Assembly (NCBI GenBank): GCA_050012855.1
Contig: JBEKGJ010000021.1
Span: forward strand, 11,411-75,410
Origin: JAJXZJ01 sp050012855
Lineage (GTDB): Bacteria > Verrucomicrobiota > Verrucomicrobiia > Limisphaerales > J093
Length of the DNA stretch: 64,000 bases
Reading direction: 5' to 3'
The notes beneath the pieces were generated by a model. That model was not told the DNA's origin. It searched no databases and was given only the letters and a program-made list of their open reading frames with translations. Positions 9,958 through 20,000 of the stretch are shown one piece after another (the first letter of the stretch is position 1; each line of letters begins with the position of its first letter). The position numbers were made by a program, and so were the translations under genes.

Positions 9958-12561
9958 ATGCGCTTTGATTCGCCCGCCATGTTGCCTCCGCCCCGGCCCA
10001 TCCTGCGTCGCCGCCGGGCGCGAACTCTGCCCGGCATCCCGGCGGTGCTCCGCCTGGTGGCGGCGGTGATCGCCGGCCTGTCCCTCCACTCCCACGCCAC
10101 TGACTTTGCGGACTGGACCGTCTTCATCGCCAATGACACCTGTCCCGATTACACTTGGGGCGAGACGGAGGCCAGGACCCGCCGGAACTTCGCCGAATTG
10201 GTCCGGTCGCATCTGGACGAGATGAACCGCACCGACGGGCAGCCGCCGGCGAACCGCGACCATTACAACATGGCGGTGACGCAGGAGGCGCTTTGTTTTG
10301 TCGAGGCGTTTCCCGAGCGGAAGGCGGAGTTGATTCGCCGGATTCAGGAGGGGCGTGTGCTGGTCAGCCCGTTTTTGTGCAACACGCTGTGGGGCGCGCA
10401 GAACCCGGAAGCGTTCCTCCGCAGCCTGTACCCGGCCCGGCGGCTCGAACGCGCCTGGCACATCCCCATCGCCGTGGCCCATCACATCGAATGTCCCTCG
10501 CTGCCGTGGGGCGCGGCCACGATCCTCGCCGGGTGCGGAGTGCGCTGGGTGAATGTGCCGTTCTACGACTTCGATTCGACCTTCAGCCAGCTTCGCGTTC
10601 CGCCGGCTTTCTGGCTCGAAGGACCGGACGGCAGCCGGGTGCGCGTGCTTTTGGATGCGTTCGCCTCGAAAACGGCGAGCTATGCCCAGGGCGCCCACCT
10701 CCTCGGCAAACCCGCGGCCATCACCAACGAATGGCTCCCCCATTACGCCCAACTGGGCACCGCCTGGCCTTTGAAGACCGTCCTGGCGAGCGGCACCCAC
10801 AGCGACACCCACGCCGAGAGCGCGGGGCAGAGTCGCGGCTTTGCTGAGGCGATCACCGCGTACAACGCCGGCCCGCCGCCGCGGCCGCGATTGGTCAATG
10901 CCACGCTGGCCGATTTCTTCCGGGTCGTGGACGCCGCCGAGGCGGAACACCCGTTTCTGCCGGTGCAACGCGGCTGTTTTGGGCATTCCTGGGAGCTGTG
11001 GCCGGTGGCCCTCGCCGCTGAAGCCGCCGCCGCGCGCCGGAATGGCCGTGATTTTCTGGCGGCCGAAACGCTTCTGGCCGCGGCCTGCTGGCCCGCGCCG
11101 CGCCTTGCCGCAGCCTCCCAGCCCGACCGCGAGCGCGCCGAATGGTGCTGGGCGATGCTGGGCGACCATGCCTGGAACGGGACCGACGACGCGAACCGCC
11201 GCGAGAATGCACGCCTGCGCCATGCGTGGAACAGCGAGTTGGCGGCCCTGACTCAGAGCCTGCGGGCCCGGGCCGAAGCCGCGCTCGGTTCAACCGCCGC
11301 GCCCGACGCGGTGACGTTGTTCAACCCGCTCAGTCTTCCGCGCGCCGGTCTGGTGGCGTTGGCACCAGCGGACAATGATACCGCCGTGTGGCGGGGGCGC
11401 GACCAACTGCCGGCGCAGATCGTGAGCGTGGACGGCCAACGCGAATTCTGTTTCGTTTCCCCCCGGGTGGCCGGTTTGGCGGCGGTGCAACTCCGATTGA
11501 AACGGTCCGCCGCGGCGGCGGGGCGGCCGGGACCTTTTCACGCCAGCGACACCCGCCTCGACGGTCCGTTCTATTCCCTGGCCGTGGACCTGGAGCATGG
11601 CGGGCTGCGCAGCCTCATCCGAAAGCCGGCGGGCGTGGAACTGCTCGCGCCCCGCGCGCGTCGCTCGCTCGGTCAGACCATCTTCTGGGACGGCCGGGAG
11701 CACACGCTGACCAACGTCCGCTCCCGACTGGTGGCCGTGGGACCGGTCCTGGCCCGATTGAGAATCACCGGCGAGACGGGCGGGCTTCGCGTCACCAACT
11801 TTGTCACGCTCTACGCGCAGTTGGACCAGGTGGATTTCGATGTCTGGATCCACAAGCCGGTGACGACCGTTGAACAACGGTTGGTCCACGTTTTCCCGGT
11901 GGTGCGGGAGGACGCCGTCGTGCGGATCGAAACGCCCGCCGCGGTCGTGCGGCCGTACCCGCAGCCGCGCGGCGACCTGCTGCCGGGAGCCGATCCCCGC
12001 CGTTTCGCGGTGCAGGGTTTCGTGGACGCCTCCACCGCCGCCGCTGGCGTCACCGTCGCGCCCCTTGAGGCGTTCGCGTTGCGGATGGATTTGGAACCGT
12101 TCTCCTTCGAGGCGCTCGGCAACGACCAGGACTACAAGGAAGTCTCTCCCGACCAGGGAGGCGTCGCCGAATTCCGTTTCCGCTACGTCGTTTGCGGTCA
12201 CGCGGGCGGCTACCAGCAGGCGGACGCCGTGGCCTGGAGCCGTGCGGTGGCGACACCCTGGTTGGTACTCTCCGGTCGCGAGCTTCGTCAGCCGGCCCCG
12301 GCCCCGCCGGTAGTTGATCCCCGCCGGGCGGTGGCGACGTGCTTCAAGCCGGCCGACGGAGCGGGCGATGGCAGCGTCATCCTGCGGCTGTGGGAGATCG
12401 CCGGTCAAACCGGTCCAACCCGCATCCAGGTGCCGGGCTGTCGGCGCGCGTGGCGGACCGACTTGCTGGAGCGGGACCTGGGAGAACTGCCCGTTCGCCG
12501 CGGCGTGGTGGAATTGGACCTCAACGCATACGGGCTGGCCAGCGCGCGCCTGTTGCAGTAG
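9958..12561 (+). CDS. Secreted glycoside hydrolase, GH38-like (alpha-mannosidase superfamily)
   Basis: The 867-aa product has an arginine-rich N terminus and a hydrophobic segment (LRLVAAVIAGLSLHSHA) that looks like a signal peptide. The mature part opens with WTVFIANDTCPDYTWGETE, followed by helical segments and the VAHHIECPSLPWG and GDHAWNGTDD motifs, consistent with a GH38-type (beta/alpha)7 catalytic domain. The second half is all-beta (from about residue 440: VTLFNPLSLPRAG) and ends in small beta modules, like the C-terminal domains of family 38 mannosidases. The classical GH38 opening PHxHxDxGW is not preserved, so this is a divergent member and its substrate is uncertain. An SDR gene starts 13 nt downstream, suggesting a two-gene transcript. 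ATG 9979 is an alternative start. Confidence 0.65.
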   Translation: MRFDSPAMLPPPRPILRRRRARTLPGIPAVLRLVAAVIAGLSLHSHATDFADWTVFIANDTCPDYTWGETEARTRRNFAELVRSHLDEMNRTDGQPPANRDHYNMAVTQEALCFVEAFPERKAELIRRIQEGRVLVSPFLCNTLWGAQNPEAFLRSLYPARRLERAWHIPIAVAHHIECPSLPWGAATILAGCGVRWVNVPFYDFDSTFSQLRVPPAFWLEGPDGSRVRVLLDAFASKTASYAQGAHLLGKPAAITNEWLPHYAQLGTAWPLKTVLASGTHSDTHAESAGQSRGFAEAITAYNAGPPPRPRLVNATLADFFRVVDAAEAEHPFLPVQRGCFGHSWELWPVALAAEAAAARRNGRDFLAAETLLAAACWPAPRLAAASQPDRERAEWCWAMLGDHAWNGTDDANRRENARLRHAWNSELAALTQSLRARAEAALGSTAAPDAVTLFNPLSLPRAGLVALAPADNDTAVWRGRDQLPAQIVSVDGQREFCFVSPRVAGLAAVQLRLKRSAAAAGRPGPFHASDTRLDGPFYSLAVDLEHGGLRSLIRKPAGVELLAPRARRSLGQTIFWDGREHTLTNVRSRLVAVGPVLARLRITGETGGLRVTNFVTLYAQLDQVDFDVWIHKPVTTVEQRLVHVFPVVREDAVVRIETPAAVVRPYPQPRGDLLPGADPRRFAVQGFVDASTAAAGVTVAPLEAFALRMDLEPFSFEALGNDQDYKEVSPDQGGVAEFRFRYVVCGHAGGYQQADAVAWSRAVATPWLVLSGRELRQPAPAPPVVDPRRAVATCFKPADGAGDGSVILRLWEIAGQTGPTRIQVPGCRRAWRTDLLERDLGELPVRRGVVELDLNAYGLASARLLQ

Positions 12562-12574
12562 CCTGCGCGGCGCG

Positions 12575-13402
12575 ATGGAGCCGGACTTGCGGGAAAAAGT
12601 CGTTTTGATCACCGGCGCTTCGGGCGGTATCGGCAGTGCGACGGCACGTGCCTTTGCCGCCGAAGGCGCGCGTCTGGTTTTACATGCCCACCGCCAACGG
12701 GCGCAGGCGGAGGCGCTGGCCCGCGAACTCGCCGGCACGGAATCGCTCGTCGTGGCCGCCGACTTGCGCCGGCCGGCCGAAGTGGCCCGGGTGTTCGCCG
12801 CGGCGGTCCGGCGCTTTGGCCGGGTGGACACGCTGGTGGCCAATGCCGGGGCGTGGGAAACGCGTGACGTGCCGCTGGAAACCATGTCGCTGGCGCAGTG
12901 GAACCGGACCCTGGCAACGGTGGCGACCTCCGCGTTCCTTTGTCTGCGGGAGTTTTTTCACCAGGTCCGGCGTCAACGGCGGGGCAATGCGGTGCTGGTG
13001 GGCTCAACCGCCGCGGTGTTTGGCGAAGCGGGTCACGCGGATTACGCCGCGGCCAAAGCGGCGCTGGCCTTTGGCCTGACCCGCACGCTCAAGAACGAAA
13101 TCGCCCGCCTGGCGCCAGCGGCCCGCGGTTATGGCGGCGGCCGCGTGAACTGCGTCTGTCCGGGGTGGACCATCGTGCCGCGCAATGCGGCGAAACTGGG
13201 GGACGTGGCCACGGTGCGGCGGGTGGTGGCGACGATGGCCCTGCCGAAGCTGGCGCGCCCGGAGGACGTTGCGAACGCCATCGTCTTCCTTGCTTCGGAC
13301 CGTTTGGCGGGTCACGTTACCGGGCAGACGATGGTCGTCGCGGGCGGCATGGAAGGCCGCTGGTTGTGGCAGCCGGCGGAAATTGACGTGTCGGTTGCCT
13401 GA
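12575..13402 (+). CDS. SDR family NAD(P)-dependent oxidoreductase
   Basis: Classical short-chain dehydrogenase/reductase of 275 aa, cytosolic, with a Rossmann fold. The cofactor motif TGASGGIG is at 13-20, NAG at 90-92, catalytic Ser 144 in LVGSTAA, and the catalytic pair Tyr157/Lys161 in YAAAK. The segment CPGWTIVPRN near 190 is the family's substrate-loop turn and VTGQTMVVAGG is the usual C-terminal end. I start it at ATG 12575 because earlier in-frame codons lie inside the GH38-like gene and because the MEPDLREKVVLITGA opening has the family's normal spacing to the glycine motif. The substrate cannot be read from sequence. Proximity to the glycosidase suggests sugar metabolism. Confidence 0.88.
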   Translation: MEPDLREKVVLITGASGGIGSATARAFAAEGARLVLHAHRQRAQAEALARELAGTESLVVAADLRRPAEVARVFAAAVRRFGRVDTLVANAGAWETRDVPLETMSLAQWNRTLATVATSAFLCLREFFHQVRRQRRGNAVLVGSTAAVFGEAGHADYAAAKAALAFGLTRTLKNEIARLAPAARGYGGGRVNCVCPGWTIVPRNAAKLGDVATVRRVVATMALPKLARPEDVANAIVFLASDRLAGHVTGQTMVVAGGMEGRWLWQPAEIDVSVA

Positions 13403-13482
13403 CCTCCTTGCCGCATGAAACCAAAGAACGACCTCCTTCGCAGGCGTGTGGCTGCGCCTTGCCCACGGGCCTTGGAATCACC

Positions 13483-15375
13483 GTGAACTCGGACGCGCCT
13501 TCCAACCCGCAAAGCCGCCGTTACCAGTTTGGCCTGGTCATCGGCGCGCTCGGCGTGGTCTATGGCGACATTGGCACCAGCCCGCTCTACGCCTTGCGGC
13601 AGTGTTTCAGCAGCGCTTATGGCATCGCGCCCACTCGTGAAAACCTGCTGGGTCTGGTTTCGCTCATTCTGTGGTCGGTGTTCTTGATCGTCTCCATCAA
13701 GTACCTCACGTTCATTCTGCGGGCGAACAACAACGGGGAAGGGGGCATCCTGGCGTTGTTGTCGCTCGTGGTCCGGGATCGCGAGTCCCGCGGCAAGCGG
13801 GGCGCCGCCCTGCTGGTGATGGGCGTTTTCGGCGCCGCGCTGCTTTACGGCGACGGTGTCATTACGCCGGCGATCTCCGTGCTGAGCGCGGTGGAAGGAT
13901 TGAACGTCGCCACCAATCTCTTCGAACCTTACATCCTGCCGTTGACCGTGATTGTGCTCCTGGGGCTTTTTTATTTCCAGCATAGCGGTACGGCGTCGGT
14001 CGGGAGCGTGTTCGGGCCGGTGATGGTTCTCTGGTTTGTGACGCTGGGCGTGCTGGGCGTCCGGGGCATCCTGCAGGCTCCGCAGGTCTTGCTGGCCTTG
14101 AATCCCTGGCATGGCGTCCGGTTCCTCCTGCAGCACGGGATGGGTGGTTTCATGGTGATGGGCGCGGTTGTGCTGGCGGTCACCGGCGCGGAGGCGCTGT
14201 ACGCCGACATGGGGCATTTCGGCGCGCGGCCGATCCGCCGGGCCTGGTGGTGTATCGTCCTGCCCGGCTTGATGCTGAATTATCTGGGGCAGGGCGCGTT
14301 GGTGCTCGCCGACCCGGCCACGACCGTGAATCCGTTTTACCAACTGGCGCCGACCTGGGGCGTTTATCCGCTGGTGGTGTTGGCCACGGCGGCCACGGTG
14401 ATCGCCTCGCAGGCGCTGATTTCGGGGACGTTTTCGCTGACCATGCAGGCCATCCAGTTGGGTTATTTCCCGCGCCTGGCGGTCCAGCACACCTCCTCGG
14501 CCGAACGCGGACAGGTTTATGTGCCGCGGGTGAATCACACCTTGGCGGTCGTGTGTGTTGCCTTGGTCCTGGGCTTCGGTTCGTCCACTCGCCTGGCAGC
14601 GGCCTACGGTGTCGCCGTCACCATGACGATGGTCATCACCAGCGTGCTGTTCTATTTTGCGGCGCGGCGGATCTGGGGTTGGAGCGTGCTCAAGGCCGGG
14701 GCACTGTGCGCGTGCTTCCTGGCGCTCGAACTCACCTTCTGCCTCGCCAATCTGCTGAAGGTGGCCCACGGCGGCTGGGTGCCGCTGGTGATCGGCGGAG
14801 TGGTCTATGCGATGATGTCCACCTGGCAGAAGGGGCGCGGCATCCTGCGCGAGCGGTTGCAGGCCGCCAGTCTGCCGCTGGACATCTTCCTGGCGGAGAT
14901 GGCGCAGATCTCCACGCTCCGGGTGCCGGGCACCGCGGTATTCCTGGCCGGCAACCTGCAAGGAACGCCACTCGCCCTGCTGCACAATCTCAAACACAAC
15001 AAAGTCCTCCATGAGCGGGTCATCCTCCTGACCGTGCGTGTCCACGAGACCGCGCATGTCACCGTCACCGAACGGGTCAATGTCGAACCGCTGACCTGCG
15101 GGTTCTGCCGGGTCACCGGGCATTATGGATTCATGGACGAACCCGACGTGCTGCTGCTGCTGCGCGCCTGCGAGGCGCAGGGCGTGGCCTTCCGGCCGCA
15201 GGAAACCACTTTCTTCCTGAGCAGCGAAACGATCATCCCGAAGCGCCGCGGCGCCATGTCGCACTGGCGCGAGGAACTCTTCGCCCTGATGGCCCGCAAC
15301 GCCCAGCGCGCCACTGCGTTCTTCCGCCTGCCGGCCAACCGCGTGGTCGAACTTGGCATGCAAATCGAGCTGTGA
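13483..15375 (+). CDS. kup: KUP-family potassium transporter
   Basis: Inner-membrane potassium uptake protein, a proton symporter in characterised members, of 630 aa. The signature GALGVVYGDIGTSPLYALR is at the first membrane helix, followed by LRANNNGEGGILALLSL and LLYGDGVITPAISVLSAVEG, both diagnostic of KUP/HAK/KT. About twelve hydrophobic segments follow, then a hydrophilic C-terminal cytoplasmic domain of about 150 aa. The GTG at 13483 gives a normal family-length N terminus. A TTG at 13408 would add 25 residues with no homology-like features. A 36-nt gap separates the last SDR-side stop from the longer version, so co-transcription with the upstream genes is possible but not evident. Confidence 0.93.
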   Translation: MNSDAPSNPQSRRYQFGLVIGALGVVYGDIGTSPLYALRQCFSSAYGIAPTRENLLGLVSLILWSVFLIVSIKYLTFILRANNNGEGGILALLSLVVRDRESRGKRGAALLVMGVFGAALLYGDGVITPAISVLSAVEGLNVATNLFEPYILPLTVIVLLGLFYFQHSGTASVGSVFGPVMVLWFVTLGVLGVRGILQAPQVLLALNPWHGVRFLLQHGMGGFMVMGAVVLAVTGAEALYADMGHFGARPIRRAWWCIVLPGLMLNYLGQGALVLADPATTVNPFYQLAPTWGVYPLVVLATAATVIASQALISGTFSLTMQAIQLGYFPRLAVQHTSSAERGQVYVPRVNHTLAVVCVALVLGFGSSTRLAAAYGVAVTMTMVITSVLFYFAARRIWGWSVLKAGALCACFLALELTFCLANLLKVAHGGWVPLVIGGVVYAMMSTWQKGRGILRERLQAASLPLDIFLAEMAQISTLRVPGTAVFLAGNLQGTPLALLHNLKHNKVLHERVILLTVRVHETAHVTVTERVNVEPLTCGFCRVTGHYGFMDEPDVLLLLRACEAQGVAFRPQETTFFLSSETIIPKRRGAMSHWREELFALMARNAQRATAFFRLPANRVVELGMQIEL

Positions 15376-15427
15376 CGAGGGGCCTCCCCGCCTTTACAAA
15401 TGGCGTGTTTGGCCTAACCTCCGATCG

Positions 15428-16207
15428 ATGAAAAAGCGCGTCATCGTGATCGTCCTGGCGGTCCTGGTGTTATTGCTGGCCGTGGCCGTGGCCCTCCCGC
15501 TCATCTTCATCAATCCGCTGGTCAAGAAAGCCGTGGAGACGGTCGGTCCGAAAGTCGCGAAGGTGGAGATGAAACTCGATGGAGCCAACATCTCGCTCCT
15601 CTCCGGCACGGGCACGCTAAGGGGTTTGTTCGTCGGCAACCCCGCAGGCTACAAGCAGCCGTCCGCTTTCCAGGCCAGGGAGATCGCCCTTGACATAAAA
15701 CCGTCGTCGCTGTTCTTGGAAAAGATTGTCGTGCGCGCCATCCGCATCGCCAGCCCCGACATCACGTTCGAGGGCGGCCCGCAGGACAACAACTTCACCA
15801 AAATCCTGGCGAATGTGCAGTCGTTCACGGGCGGTTCGGCGGCCGGCGGGAAAAGCGCTGGCGGCCCCTCAAAGAAGCTGCAAGTGGATGAGTTCACGAT
15901 CACCGGGGCGAAGGTGACCGCGAGCACCCTCTTCTCCGGTGGCCAGCCGATCACGCTGACGTTGCCGGAAATCCACTTGGCCAACCTCGGGACCGGATCG
16001 GAAGGCATCACGGTGTCGGACTTGGCGGCCAAGCTGCTTAATGAGGTTTCCGAAAAAACCGTGGCGGCGATCGGACAGTCGGTCAGCAAGCTCGGCGCGG
16101 CGGTCGTGGACTCCGCCGGCAAGGCCGCCGGCGATGCCGTCGGCACGGCGACCAAGAGCGTGGGTGACGTGACCAAGGGCCTCGGCGGTCTGCTCAAGAA
16201 GAAGTAA
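15428..16207 (+). CDS. AsmA-like membrane-anchored protein
   Basis: A 259-aa protein with one N-terminal membrane anchor (VIVIVLAVLVLLLAVAVALPLIF). The exported domain resembles AsmA/DUF748 proteins: VGPKVAKVEMKLDGANISLLSGTGTLRG, then PSAFQAREIALDIKPSSLF and LPEIHLANLG. These proteins are linked to envelope lipid or outer-membrane homeostasis, but the function of this small variant is unknown. It ends with an amphipathic, Ala/Gly-rich helix and LLKKK. The start at ATG 15428 places the anchor directly after MKKR. The stop codon at 16205-16207 is immediately followed, in the same frame, by a separate winged-helix-like coding sequence (see the next gene). Confidence 0.75.
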   Translation: MKKRVIVIVLAVLVLLLAVAVALPLIFINPLVKKAVETVGPKVAKVEMKLDGANISLLSGTGTLRGLFVGNPAGYKQPSAFQAREIALDIKPSSLFLEKIVVRAIRIASPDITFEGGPQDNNFTKILANVQSFTGGSAAGGKSAGGPSKKLQVDEFTITGAKVTASTLFSGGQPITLTLPEIHLANLGTGSEGITVSDLAAKLLNEVSEKTVAAIGQSVSKLGAAVVDSAGKAAGDAVGTATKSVGDVTKGLGGLLKKK

Positions 16208-16222
16208 CCGGCGGCTCTCTCC

Positions 16223-16627
16223 GTGCAGGACATTGCCGCCAAACTGAAGGTGAAACCCGGCAATGTTCACGTGTGGTTCTCTTCCACGGGCAAAACGGTC
16301 AAGGAGATCAAAAAGCTCGCCCCTGGTAAATATGGATGGTCCGGCACCGCAGCACCCGTTACCGGGCCTGCAGCAGCAGCGAAAGCGGAAGAACCCAAGG
16401 CACAGAAGCCGGCGGCGCGAAAAATTAGGGCAAAGAAGTCTGGCGCGACGAAGGATGCCGTCATTGAACTGGTCAAGGGAGCCGGGAAGGCGGGTATCAC
16501 GGTCAAGGAAATCGCGATCAAGCTCGGCGTCAAACCCCAGGGCGTTTACGTGTGGTTCGGCAGCACCGGCAAAAAGGTCAAAGAAATCAAAAAGGTGAAG
16601 CCGGCCACGTACGCGTGGGTGGGTTGA
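16223..16627 (+). CDS. Small basic protein with two winged-helix-like repeats
   Basis: Product of 134 aa, family not recognised. It holds two copies of a motif of about 42 residues of the form (T/S)VxxIAxKLxVKPxxVxVWF followed by xSTGKxVKEIKKxxPxxYxW, at about 1-39 and 92-134. The linker between them is Lys/Ala/Pro-rich (AAKAEEPKAQKPAARKIRAK), like histone-H1-type tails. The motif's helix-turn-helix then beta-hairpin pattern suggests a winged-helix DNA-binding fold, so a nucleoid-associated role is possible (inference). The GTG start at 16223 lies inside the first repeat. The frame is open back to the upstream stop codon at 16205 and includes PAALS, as in a complete repeat, so the true start may differ or the sequence may once have been joined to the AsmA-like gene. 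Confidence 0.55.
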   Translation: MQDIAAKLKVKPGNVHVWFSSTGKTVKEIKKLAPGKYGWSGTAAPVTGPAAAAKAEEPKAQKPAARKIRAKKSGATKDAVIELVKGAGKAGITVKEIAIKLGVKPQGVYVWFGSTGKKVKEIKKVKPATYAWVG

Positions 16628-17007
16628 TCGGTGAATCCGCCACCAAGGAATCCAACGCCGTCGTTGGTTTCGGAATCTCCCTGATCGTCCGTTGATTTTC
16701 AGCGGCGGTCAGGGTTTCCTTATCCGGCACGGGACGGTCACCCTTTTTGCCGCCCTATCCGGACGGAAAAATCCTGAGCCGCACGGCGGAGCAACACACC
16801 CACAAGGAATGACTGGCGTTCCTCCGGATGATCGACCGCGCAACCCCTTCCGGGCTGGCGTCCGCGTAGAAGCTGAAGCCACGCACCGATGGCATCGTGA
16901 GCCTCATTACGGTGAGCCCCGGAGGCTGTCCAAGGGAAGGGGCCCTTTCGATTCCTTGTCCCCTTTTTCGGTTGGCGGGGATTGAGAGGTAAAGGACATT
17001 GCGCGTT
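16628..17007. other. Intergenic stretch upstream of the sigma-factor gene
   Basis: About 380 bp. A 97-codon frame at 16692-16985 has no recognisable features and no ribosome-binding site, so I do not call it. A purine-rich AAAGGA lies 12-17 nt before the ATG of the next gene. I see no clear promoter or terminator. Confidence 0.5.
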
Positions 17008-20000
17008 ATGGACGATCGGGAACTGCTTGAAGCTTACGCCCGTGACCGCTCGGAAGCGGCCTTCGGCCAGTTGGTCCGACGCCACCTGGCTTGGGTTTAT
17101 TCGGTGGCCCTGCGCCATCTGGGGAATTCGGCCCTGGCTGAGGATGTGGCCCAGTCTGTCTTCGTGCTGTTGGCACGGAAGGCCGGGAGCCTGCGTTCCG
17201 GAGTTCTTTTGGGCGGCTGGCTTTTCCGAACCACCCGGTTTGTGGCCAATCGTGCCTTACGCGCGGAAAGGCGGCGAAAGAGCCGCGAAGAAACGGCAGC
17301 GTCTATGATCCCATCGACCATTATGCCTGATGAAAGCGAGGCTGTCTGGAACCAGCTCGAACCCTACCTCGACCAAGCAGTGGCCAGCCTTTCCGAGGTC
17401 GACCGTCAGGCAATCCTCCTGCGGTTCTATGAGAAAAGGCCTTTGCTGGAGGTCGGCCGGCACTTGGGCCTGAGCGAGGAGGCCGCCAAGAAACGCGTGA
17501 ACCGAGCCATAGAGAAGATGAGAGGTTTTCTGGTCCGGCGTGGTGTGGCCGTCGGGGGCACGGTCTTAGCTGGACTCATGGCAGAGCAAACCGTTCAGGC
17601 CCTCCCGGTTGGCTTGGCGGCTTCCGTGTTGAAGACCGCTGCCGCGGGCATTTCGGCGTCGAGCGTTTTGCCGCGACTCGCCCAGGAAACCCTGGATGCC
17701 TGGCGCTGGGCGAAGTTCACTTTGACCGGAGGAGTGGCCGTCTCGCTTTGCGGGCTGGCGTGGCTGTGTGTCGTCTTGGCAGCGCATACCCCTGCCATCT
17801 CCAACTCGAAAAGCAGCCCGGAACACGTTGGGCCGCCGGTGGAGGCATCAACCAGAACGGCTGCCGTGCCGCCCGCAGCGCGATCTCATCCATCAACCAG
17901 GACCAAGGAGCACGCTATGCGCTTCCGCGTGTTAGCGAAGGATTCGGGCGAGCCCGTCGGCGGCGCGCGACTCGCCGTCAACACCGTCGGCGATGACGGA
18001 TGGAAACAGCGCTTCGACCTTTCGACGGATGACACCGGGAGTGCGGATGTCCCTTATCCTCCCGCTACTATGCGACTGGACGTCGGTGTCATCGCCTCAG
18101 GTTGGGTGGCTCGATTTGCCACTTGGCGGACGTATCTTGATCCCGCGATCCCAACCGAATACACGTTACGCGTGGACCGAGCGACGAACTATCTCGGAGG
18201 TTGGCTAAGGAGCAAAGATGGCCGGCCAGTAGCCGACGCGGTCGTGGAGATGGAGTTTGGGATCAGCGACATGGCACAGGAGGAAAACCCGCGCGAACGG
18301 CCCGGTTTCTTGAGCGCCGCTCCCGTGGCCAAGTCGGATCGAAATGGTTGGTGGACGTGCGCTTTGATTGATCCCCGTTCCCGGCGCACTCCCGGCCTGC
18401 GTGTGCGACACCCGGATTTCGCGCCCACTAAAATCGTGTCCGGGAGTTGGGGCTACGGTGACGAGCCACAAAGTGAGTCGATGAAGCTCCTCTGGAGCGG
18501 CAGGTTGGTCACCACCCTGAACCGAGGGGTGACGCTGACAGGCAGCATCATGACCGAGGAAGGAAAACAGATTGCTGGGGCGAAGATTGAACATGAACCT
18601 TCTTCCACGGACTCCGTCCACACGGAAGCCGATACGCTGGGCGTGTTCTCCATCCAGGGATTGCCCCCCGGTGATTTCGACTTCATCGTGACCGCGCCGG
18701 GCTTCGCCCAAGACTATTTGAAAGTGAACCTCAAGGAGGAAGTGGAACGGGTGGAGGTTCGACTCAAGCCGGGAGGGAGGTTGCGCCTGCGATTGGTGGA
18801 CGAGGATGGGAACGCCGTGGCCAATGGGACCGTTGCTTTGACCGGGCCGGGAGGGACGTATATGCCGGGCATGAACTGGAGCGCACAGAGCGGGCCAGAT
18901 GGCCGAGTCGAATGGACCTCGGCGCCCACCGATAGGATGTTGAACCTTTGTGCTTCCAGACACCCGGACTTTTCCATGTCTCGTGGCCCCTTGGTGAAAG
19001 CGGACGGAGAAGAACATGTAATCCAGCTTCGCCGAGTGTTTGTAGTCACTGGCCGGGTCACCGATGCTCGAACGGGTGAGCTGGTGCGGAAGGAAATAAA
19101 ATCCTTTCCGGGTTATGGCGAAGGGGAGAATAGCTGGTTCCGCGGCGAGACACGGCGCAGCACCGACGGCACCTTTCAGGTGTATTTCGAAAATGGACCT
19201 GGCCCTTGGCGCTTTCGTATCGAGGCGGAGGACTACTCGCCCTTTGTTTCCACGTGGTTACAGCCGGACTCGAACGGCGTTGTCGACGTCGCTCTGCAGC
19301 CCGTCGATCCATTGAAAACCGTCCGGGGAACAGTGTGGCGCACAGATGGTCAGCCGGCGGCAGGCGCCGAACTGGCCTTGCTCAGTCCGGAACACGGCGC
19401 ATCCCTGGGGCGTGCGTGCTTTGCTCGGCGGGCTGCCGCAGACCGGTTGATAGTCGATGCGGATGAAAATGGAAAGTTCGCCTTCCCGGAGGAACCGAAC
19501 GCCTCCCTCCTTGTCGCTGCGTGCAGCAATGGCTTTGCTCGTGTTGCCGTGAGCAATCCAAAGGAGGTCATGGAAGTTCATCTGCAGCCCTGGGGCCGCA
19601 TTGAAGGGACCATCGACGCGACCGCACGCAATCGGCCTGTGCGCTACGTGATCATGGATGATCTGTTAGCCATGAACTCGTCGGCATGCATGCGGTTGGA
19701 TTCCCAGGAGTTCCATTCGAGGTCTACGGAGGATGGCCGATTCTCCTTTGAGTTCGTACCGCAAGGGCGTCTGTGCGTGTGGCTGGAGGCAGACGTCATA
19801 GAGGATCCGGCGACGCCTCCATACCATCACCCTACTTGGATTCAGACCACGGCGGGCGAGACCACGGAAGTGAGAATCGTCGAAACGGGCTATCACGTAA
19901 AGGGCCGCTTCATCCTGGCCGGGCGTGAAGAGGGTTCGATTAAGCAGCCAGCATACGCTGTTTTGGAAAGCGATTGGCCTTCTGATTCAGCGCCATCGCC

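Noticed and set aside
13312..15363. Minus-strand open frame of 683 codons opposite kup
   Set aside because: Gln/His/Arg-rich antisense shadow with no motif; kup on the other strand is unmistakable.
16692..16985. 97-codon plus-strand open frame before the sigma-factor gene
   Set aside because: No ribosome-binding site, no recognisable features and poor codon pattern.
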